Source of the DNA: a virus
Virus record (IMG/VR): IMGVR_UViG_3300048038_000011
Coordinates: 1 to 42,853 of that record
Length of the DNA: 42,853 bases
Strand: one strand, 5' to 3'
The notes beneath the pieces were generated by a model. That model made no database searches and had not been told where the DNA came from. It saw only the letters and a program-made list of their open reading frames with translations. The position numbers were made by a program, and so were the translations under genes. Positions 39,048 to 42,853 of this stretch are shown piece after piece (within the stretch, counting starts at the first letter, position 1; the number at the start of each line of letters is the position of its first letter).

Positions 39048-39050
39048 CAC

Positions 39051-39080
39051 CCGGCCCGCCCGTGGGCCTGTACGCGGGCA
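39051..39080 (+). repeat. Duplicated GCCCGC/GCGGGC leader, copy 2
   Basis: Near-identical to 38201-38232, with the same stem GCCCGC (39054-39059) / GCGGGC (39074-39079), again just upstream of a small gene (39093). Confidence 0.65.
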
Positions 39081-39092
39081 GGAAAAAGGCCG

Positions 39093-39233
39093 ATGAATTC
39101 AAACGATGCTATTTGGATTGCCGTAATTATTGGCGGCTTTTGGTGCTGGCGGCTTGACGCGCGTATCAGCAAAGCAGAAAGCAGCATTCTTACCCGCCTG
39201 GACGAGTTGAAAAAGAAGCAAAGCGCAGACTAG
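39093..39233 (+). CDS. 46-residue membrane peptide
   Basis: MNSNDAIWIAVIIGGFWCWR has a single span; the rest (AESSILTRLDELKKKQSAD) is an amphipathic basic helix. The ATG follows GGAAAAAGG. It sits in the second of two cassettes with shared leader and terminator-like elements. Function unknown. Confidence 0.55.
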   Translation: MNSNDAIWIAVIIGGFWCWRLDARISKAESSILTRLDELKKKQSAD

Positions 39234-39293
39234 GCGCATAGTCCAGATTCTGGACTTTGATAGGCAACAGATTTTTAACGGGCGCACAGCGCC
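39233..39293 (+). promoter_or_regulatory. Inverted repeat, TTTGATAGG and 3-nt-loop hairpin, copy 5
   Basis: TAGGCGCATAGTCC is followed by a perfect GTCCAG-ATT-CTGGAC palindrome, TTTGATAGG (39256-39264) and the hairpin GGCGC-ACA-GCGCC at 39281-39293. Same order as in 38463-38562. Confidence 0.65.
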
Positions 39294-39309
39294 GAGAGGA
39301 AAAAAGAGT

Positions 39310-39759
39310 ATGTCTGAACAGAATGATTTTTTTGGCGAAGTGATTTACAGCTACACGCGCGCGCAGGCGATTGACGACGGCGTTTTGGTGGATCTTTCGG
39401 ACGCGTCTTTTACCTTTAGGCGCGGGCTGAACATTCTGCAAGAGGCGGGAATCAAGTTTCCCGTGGCAATGACGCGCGCCGCGTTTGATAGCGCGGTACA
39501 GAAGCAGGGCGAGCCGCTCCCGCCTGCCCAAGACGTTAGCAGGCGACTGTGGGACGTGCTGACCGTGCTGAAATACACCATTCGCACCAGCGGCGACGGC
39601 GACCTGCTTTTCTTCCCTGTTCGCGTCCGGAATTGGGTTTACCGTGACGGCGAGCGCACGGAACGGACCAAGCATGAAGACGTTCGCCTAAAGGCCGTGT
39701 GCGGCCCCGGCGACAATGCAGAACCCGTGATTACGATCATGCTGCCAGATGAAGACTAA
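39310..39759 (+). CDS. DUF6573-family protein
   Basis: Encodes 149 residues behind GAGAGGAAAA. The N-terminal FFGEVIYSYTRAQAIDDGVL with VDLSDASF, then AGIKFPVAMTRAAFDSAVQK, matches the DUF6573 signature. The C-terminal half is a beta-sheet (TSGDGDLLFFPVRVRNWVYR) ending in acidic residues. The family is often found in plasmid and integrative-element accessory regions. Function unknown. Confidence 0.8.
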   Translation: MSEQNDFFGEVIYSYTRAQAIDDGVLVDLSDASFTFRRGLNILQEAGIKFPVAMTRAAFDSAVQKQGEPLPPAQDVSRRLWDVLTVLKYTIRTSGDGDLLFFPVRVRNWVYRDGERTERTKHEDVRLKAVCGPGDNAEPVITIMLPDED

Positions 39760-39766
39760 TTGCCTA

Positions 39767-39809
39767 TTTGATAGGCGACCAACGTTTTCCAACTATCCGG
39801 AATTTCCGG
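39767..39809 (+). promoter_or_regulatory. TTTGATAGG promoter-like site and 3-nt-loop hairpin, copy 6
   Basis: TTGATA (39768-39773), a 17-bp spacer and AACTAT (39791-39796) are promoter-like. CCGGA-ATT-TCCGG lies at 39797-39809, 15 nt before the ATG at 39825. Confidence 0.6.
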
Positions 39810-39824
39810 AGAATTGAGCACACC

Positions 39825-40271
39825 ATGAAATTTGTTTTGGAAATTGAGTTGGGCAATGACGCCATGCAAACAGCCGAGGACGTTGCCGAGGCTATCCGCT
39901 CGAAGTTGAAAGGTATTGAAGCATCTACTTTTAATACGCCAGAGGGGCCGTACAACATCCTCGACCGGAACGGCAACCCCGTGGGCAAGTGGGAAGTGAT
40001 TGAAAGCGCGCCCGCGCTGCCGGCGCCTGCCGTGGTTCCTACCTGCCCGAAGTGTGGCAGCCATTCCGTACTGATTCGCGTCGACGCCTATGCGAATTAC
40101 GCACTGCAGGGATGGAACGCAAAGGGCGAAGTCGTTGCCGAGTTTGAAGAACCCGCCAGCGTCACCACCTTTGACGACCGGATTTATATGTGCACCGAAT
40201 GCGGCCATGAAAGCAACTGGAGCAACGGCGAAGAGTTTCGCCCGGAAGATCCAGACGCAACTGGTAAGTAA
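39825..40271 (+). CDS. Zinc-ribbon hypothetical protein
   Basis: Encodes 148 residues. The N-terminal alpha/beta part MKFVLEIELGNDAMQTAEDV is followed by a Pro-rich linker and a C-terminal zinc ribbon: CPKCGSHSVL and, 40 residues on, MCTECGHESNW. GGAG lies 13 nt upstream of the ATG. The zinc domain suggests nucleic-acid or protein binding; family unknown. Confidence 0.65.
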   Translation: MKFVLEIELGNDAMQTAEDVAEAIRSKLKGIEASTFNTPEGPYNILDRNGNPVGKWEVIESAPALPAPAVVPTCPKCGSHSVLIRVDAYANYALQGWNAKGEVVAEFEEPASVTTFDDRIYMCTECGHESNWSNGEEFRPEDPDATGK

Positions 40272-40286
40272 TTCTTACCAGTTCAA
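40263..40286 (+). terminator. Perfect 9-bp hairpin at a gene end
   Basis: ACTGGTAAG-TAATT-CTTACCAGT overlaps the stop of the zinc-ribbon gene and precedes the gene at 40306. The T tract is short, so it may act as attenuator or mRNA 3' stabiliser rather than a strong terminator. Confidence 0.5.
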
Positions 40287-40305
40287 TCACGACAGAGAGG
40301 ACACC

Positions 40306-40479
40306 ATGATTTTTTCGATTCCTTTGGTTGCAGATGCGCGGGCTTCCGCCCGCGTCGAAATCGACGCCGATACGCTGGAAGCCGCGCAGGCGCAAGCAAT
40401 TGAGCAAGCACGGTACGGAAACGTCGAGTTTGAATATGACGGCATTGAAACCGACACCATTGAACTAGGCGACGAGTAG
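40306..40479 (+). CDS. Small hypothetical protein
   Basis: Encodes 57 residues: MIFSIPLVADARASARVEID, ADTLEAAQAQAIEQARYGNV and an acidic C-terminus. GAGAGGA precedes the ATG. A beta strand then helix then strand pattern; family unknown. Its acidic tail and beta start are similar in style to the next gene. Confidence 0.6.
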   Translation: MIFSIPLVADARASARVEIDADTLEAAQAQAIEQARYGNVEFEYDGIETDTIELGDE

Positions 40480-40508
40480 CAGCGCCGCCTCAACCGCAAC
40501 CAGCAACA

Positions 40509-40521
40509 GCCGGGAACCGGC
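40509..40521 (+). promoter_or_regulatory. 3-nt-loop hairpin, copy 7
   Basis: GCCGG-GAA-CCGGC preceded by CAACA, 13 nt upstream of the ATG at 40535. Only this copy has a GAA loop. Confidence 0.6.
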
Positions 40522-40534
40522 ATGAGGTAACACG

Positions 40535-40702
40535 ATGACACAAAAAACCTATGTGTTTTCTGTGACGCTGAAAGGCACGGGAGACAATCCCGATGCAGCT
40601 TGGCAGGATGCCGTCGAAGCATTCTCGACAGATTCAGGCGTCACGCCCGACGCCTACGAAGAAGAGGAAGACGAAGACAGCGACGACGAAGAAGACAACT
40701 AG
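40535..40702 (+). CDS. 55-residue protein with strongly acidic tail
   Basis: MTQKTYVFSVTLKGTGDNPD, AAWQDAVEAFSTDSGVTPDA and a tail of Glu/Asp (EEEEDEDSDDEEDN). Weak AGGT ribosome binding site. Strand-helix head with an acidic tail can mimic DNA; such phage proteins sometimes inhibit host DNA-binding proteins. That is speculation; no family was recognised. Confidence 0.6.
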   Translation: MTQKTYVFSVTLKGTGDNPDAAWQDAVEAFSTDSGVTPDAYEEEEDEDSDDEEDN

Positions 40703-40712
40703 CGCGCCCATA

Positions 40713-40768
40713 TTTGATAGGGGATACTTTCCCCGAGACAATAACGCATTTTAACCGGGGCACAGCCC
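40713..40768 (+). promoter_or_regulatory. TTTGATAGG promoter-like site and 3-nt-loop hairpin, copy 8
   Basis: TTGATA (40714-40719), a 17-bp spacer and GACAAT (40737-40742) form a promoter-like site. GCATTTTAAC leads into GGGC-ACA-GCCC at 40758-40768, 20 nt before the ATG at 40789. Confidence 0.65.
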
Positions 40769-40788
40769 TAGAAAAGGAACACACCGCC

Positions 40789-41787
40789 ATGGCTACCATG
40801 ACCATGCCCGCCGTCCGCACCGCCACCAGCGCCAACGCCAAACTCATTGCACGCTTCCGCACCTGGGCCGATGCCCTGCAGCCGAAGATCGAGCACGCAG
40901 GCCGACCGATGACGGAGACCCCGACGCCCAAACGCCAAAGGCAATACCAGAGCCGGATGCACGATTGCCGCAACCTGGAGCGCACACAGCGGGCACTGCG
41001 CGCCTTGGCCGATGCTCACGAAGCCGGAACAGTCCCGCCCGAGCTGGCTGCACTAGCCAAGAAAGCTGAAATTGAGCACATGGTGCACAAGGGAATCGAT
41101 TGCGGCAGAAGCGGCTATTATTCCGTGATCGAGTCGGACGATTACGCCGAGACCTCCCCAGCGGCGCGGCTCCTGCAGTCCATGATCGAGGGCAATTCCG
41201 CCGAGCGCACCGAACGCGAACGCCTGCGCAAGATTGACGCGCTCAAGGCTGAAATCGAACTATCCGATTTTCCCGGATACTTCCCGACACAGAAACCCGT
41301 GATTGAAATCATGCTGCGGCGCGCGCGGATTCTGCCCGGTATGACGGTTTTAGAGCCTGAAGCCGGTAGCGGGCACATTGCCGACGGCGTAAGCGCGGCG
41401 GTTCCCGGCGTCATCTTGGAAGTGATTGAGCCGGTTTTCAAACTCCGCCAGATGCTGGAGCTGAAGGGCTACAATCTGGTGGGCTCCGATCTGCTACAGC
41501 TTTCACGCTCCGAGCTGGGCCAGTATGACCGCATCATTATGAACCCGCCGTTTGAGCGGCAGCAAGACCTGGACCACATCCGCCACGCATACAGTCTGCT
41601 CGCCCCGCGCGGTATCCTGGTTTCTGTCTTGAGCCCTAGCTTTGAATTCCGCTCAGACCGCAAGAGCGCCGAGTTTCGCGCATGGCTTGAAGAGGTAAAC
41701 GCCACATGGGAAAACCTGCCCGATGGCGCTTTCAAGGCCAGCGGTACAGGCGTCAGCACGCGGCTCTTAGTCGTCGAACGCAACTAG
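40789..41787 (+). CDS. Class I methyltransferase, probable DNA adenine-N6
   Basis: Encodes 332 residues from the ATG at 40789. The N-terminal 150 residues are helical and charged. The catalytic domain shows motif I MTVLEPEAGSGHIADG (about 185-200) and motif IV DRIIMNPPFER (NPPF at 252-255), then a C-terminal part with GILVSVLSPSFEFRS. NPPF is typical of N6-adenine or N4-cytosine DNA methylases. No restriction gene is adjacent, so it may protect phage DNA from host restriction or alter regulation. Target site not predictable. Confidence 0.85.
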   Translation: MATMTMPAVRTATSANAKLIARFRTWADALQPKIEHAGRPMTETPTPKRQRQYQSRMHDCRNLERTQRALRALADAHEAGTVPPELAALAKKAEIEHMVHKGIDCGRSGYYSVIESDDYAETSPAARLLQSMIEGNSAERTERERLRKIDALKAEIELSDFPGYFPTQKPVIEIMLRRARILPGMTVLEPEAGSGHIADGVSAAVPGVILEVIEPVFKLRQMLELKGYNLVGSDLLQLSRSELGQYDRIIMNPPFERQQDLDHIRHAYSLLAPRGILVSVLSPSFEFRSDRKSAEFRAWLEEVNATWENLPDGAFKASGTGVSTRLLVVERN

Positions 41788-41794
41788 CAGCCTT

Positions 41795-41851
41795 TTTGAT
41801 AGACGATTAAGCATTTTCAATCAATCCGGTTTCTGAGTAAGAGAGGGCATA
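41795..41851 (+). promoter_or_regulatory. TTTGATAGA leader without triloop hairpin
   Basis: TTTGATAGA at 41795-41803, then GCATTTTCAATC, keep the head of the plus-strand leader family, but the CCGG that follows has no 3-nt-loop partner. GAGAGGG precedes the ATG at 41852. Confidence 0.5.
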
Positions 41852-42223
41852 ATGACCAAAATTGCAGATAAACTCCACGATGCGATTGAAACGACCACCA
41901 CAGATGCCAGCCTGGATGCGCTGACAGATTATGCCAGCGGCGAGACCATCGACATCACTCCGCGCGGCTTGAAGACGCCCGAGGGCAGGGCACGCGCAGA
42001 CGCGGCGATGGAAGCCTGGAACGAATCGACCGCAGGCGTGGCAGAAAAAGCTGAATCGTTTATCACTACGTACAAAGACACGATTGTACAGGCCGCGAAA
42101 AGCACAGCCCCCGCAGACAGCGAACTCCTAGCGGATCTGAAGGAGCTTTGCGATGCAATCACCGAACGCACCACGAAGCAAGATGCATTCTTGCGCACTC
42201 TGGCCGGCACTTCGGCACTCTAG
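41852..42223 (+). CDS. Helical acidic hypothetical protein
   Basis: Encodes 123 residues: MTKIADKLHDAIETTTTDAS, GLKTPEGRARADAAMEAWNE, then GVAEKAESFITTYKDTIVQA and further Ala/Glu/Lys helices. Behind GAGAGGG. No family was recognised. It is the last accessory gene before the VapBC pair. Confidence 0.6.
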   Translation: MTKIADKLHDAIETTTTDASLDALTDYASGETIDITPRGLKTPEGRARADAAMEAWNESTAGVAEKAESFITTYKDTIVQAAKSTAPADSELLADLKELCDAITERTTKQDAFLRTLAGTSAL

Positions 42224-42251
42224 CCCTTTTGAATAAATAACCAGATTTATG

Positions 42252-42270
42252 CTCAGATGAGTGCTATAGT
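42252..42270 (+). promoter_or_regulatory. Promoter/operator-like site of vapBC
   Basis: The palindrome CTCAGATGAG (42252-42261) is followed by TATAGT (42265-42270), a good -10 box; no clear -35 is present. VapBC complexes bind palindromes at their own promoters, so this is a likely autoregulatory site. Confidence 0.5.
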
Positions 42271-42292
42271 TGGTTCACGGAGGAAACAAAAC

Positions 42293-42490
42293 ATGAGGGC
42301 AACCGTATCACTTGACGACAACCTGTTGCGAACGGCAGAAGAGTACAGCGGTTTGACAGAACGGGCAGCATTGATTCGCGCTGCATTGAACTCGCTGATT
42401 GCGAGGGAAGCCGGTCGCAGACTTTTGGCACTGGCCGGAACCGCTCCCGACATTGAGGACGTGCGGAGATTGCGAGTAGCAGAACAGTGA
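42293..42490 (+). CDS. vapB: VapB-type antitoxin (ribbon-helix-helix)
   Basis: Encodes 65 residues behind GGAGG. MRATVSLDDNLLRTAEEYSG, TERAALIRAALNSLIAREAG and a C-terminal Arg-rich toxin-binding tail match short VapB antitoxins of the type carrying the TERAALIRxAL motif. Its TGA overlaps the GTG of vapC (GTGA). It neutralises VapC and represses its own promoter. Confidence 0.85.
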   Translation: MRATVSLDDNLLRTAEEYSGLTERAALIRAALNSLIAREAGRRLLALAGTAPDIEDVRRLRVAEQ

Positions 42491-42853
42491 TTCTTGCGGA
42501 CACGTCAATCTGGATAGCCATGTTTCGCAATGGCGATTACAAAGATGAGCTGGGGACGTTGATTGCCAATGATCAACTCTGCACACATCCATTCTTAATT
42601 GCGGAATTGGCACTAGGCACGTTGCCAGAACGCCCGAAAACGCTGGCGTATCTTGACCAGCTAATCTCTATTCCCCCCGTGCAATTGAAGGATATTCGGT
42701 ACATGATCGAGGCACGGGGGCTTGTTTCAAAGGGAATCGGACTGACAGACGCGCATTTAGTTGCCTCCTGCCTGGCAATACCTGGAACCTTGCTTTGGAC
42801 GCTTGATAGAAAACTTGGCAATGTTGCCGAATCTCTGAACATTCGCGCTACTC
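42487..42853 (+). CDS. vapC: VapC PIN-domain RNase toxin, cut by window end
   Basis: About 122 residues visible. GTG start at 42487. PIN-domain residues: the VILADTSIW N-terminus (first Asp), IAELALG (Glu), GIGLTDAHLVASCL (Asp) and LWTLDRKLGNVAE (last Asp). Length and motifs fit VapC toxins that cut initiator tRNA or rRNA. The last few residues lie outside the window. Together with vapB this forms a second toxin-antitoxin locus at the far end of the accessory module. Confidence 0.85.
   Translation, partial: MILADTSIWIAMFRNGDYKDELGTLIANDQLCTHPFLIAELALGTLPERPKTLAYLDQLISIPPVQLKDIRYMIEARGLVSKGIGLTDAHLVASCLAIPGTLLWTLDRKLGNVAESLNIRAT

Noticed and set aside
1-42853. Circular permutation or direct joining of the two window ends
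   Set aside because: Reading from the truncated vapC into position 1 gives a long implausible extension antisense to the first gene, and no terminal repeat was seen.
1-42853. tRNA or rRNA genes
   Set aside because: No cloverleaf-like segment with T-loop GTTCRA and acceptor pairing was noticed on either strand; a dedicated tRNA scan was not possible.

Overview
The window looks like most of a tailed-phage (or prophage / phage-plasmid) genome. From position 1 to about 30.6 kb nearly every gene lies on the minus strand and forms a virion-morphogenesis module. Read in the direction of transcription it runs: small early-late genes, a probable small terminase, large terminase, portal, scaffold, HK97-type capsid, decoration proteins, adaptor, signal-peptide-bearing beta-helix proteins, a membrane/lysis-like cluster, and tail proteins. 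From 30.9 kb to the end the genes are mostly on the plus strand and are small accessory genes of the kind seen on plasmids and phages (DUF932, DUF6573, an N6-adenine-type methyltransferase, many unknowns), ending in a VapBC pair cut by the window edge. No integrase, polymerase, helicase or endolysin was recognised, so the genome is probably incomplete here. The host is uncertain. Gram-negative-type signal peptides, a Tat/lipobox signal and the gene mix would fit a soil bacterium such as an Acidobacteriota member, but this is inference.

Minus-strand layout: 30.6-28.5 kb regulator and small unknown genes; 28.5-22.5 kb packaging (small terminase candidate, basic peptide, large terminase carrying a mini-intein, portal); 22.5-19.2 kb basic peptide, P/Q-rich protein, scaffold and major capsid; 19.2-16.9 kb decoration-like proteins, one of which contains an inserted DUF3494 ice-binding-type domain; 16.8-15.1 kb adaptor-like and structural proteins; 15.1-11.2 kb two secreted-type beta-helix/spike proteins; 11.1-9.4 kb membrane proteins, zinc ribbon, Tat lipoprotein and a DUF6496 protein; 9.3-0 kb structural proteins, an HNH nuclease, a 1269-residue tail protein and small virion proteins. 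A plus-strand TumE/TumA toxin-antitoxin pair plus an HI1420-type antidote gene (6.6-7.66 kb) interrupts this module.

The most notable signal is regulatory RNA/DNA architecture. Seven minus-strand transcription units begin with the same leader, in five cases right behind a sigma70-like promoter. The leader has a fixed 5' motif, a first hairpin whose sequence varies but whose pairing is kept, a fixed ATG-containing segment encoding MAQDQ, and a second hairpin with alternative pairings followed by a short T-rich stretch. The plus-strand accessory genes carry an independent family: eight 4-5 bp stems with 3-nt loops placed 11-20 nt upstream of start codons, again with compensating stem changes, many of them preceded by TTTGATAGG. 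A non-coding block at 31.4-32.0 kb holds six 21-bp hairpin repeats. 32.69-32.77 kb holds six phased TTGCGC boxes. 33.33-33.40 kb holds nested inverted repeats within a promoter. Together with the divergent HTH and ribbon-helix-helix regulators at 30.4-31.1 kb, the 30.6-33.4 kb stretch is the likely control and origin region.
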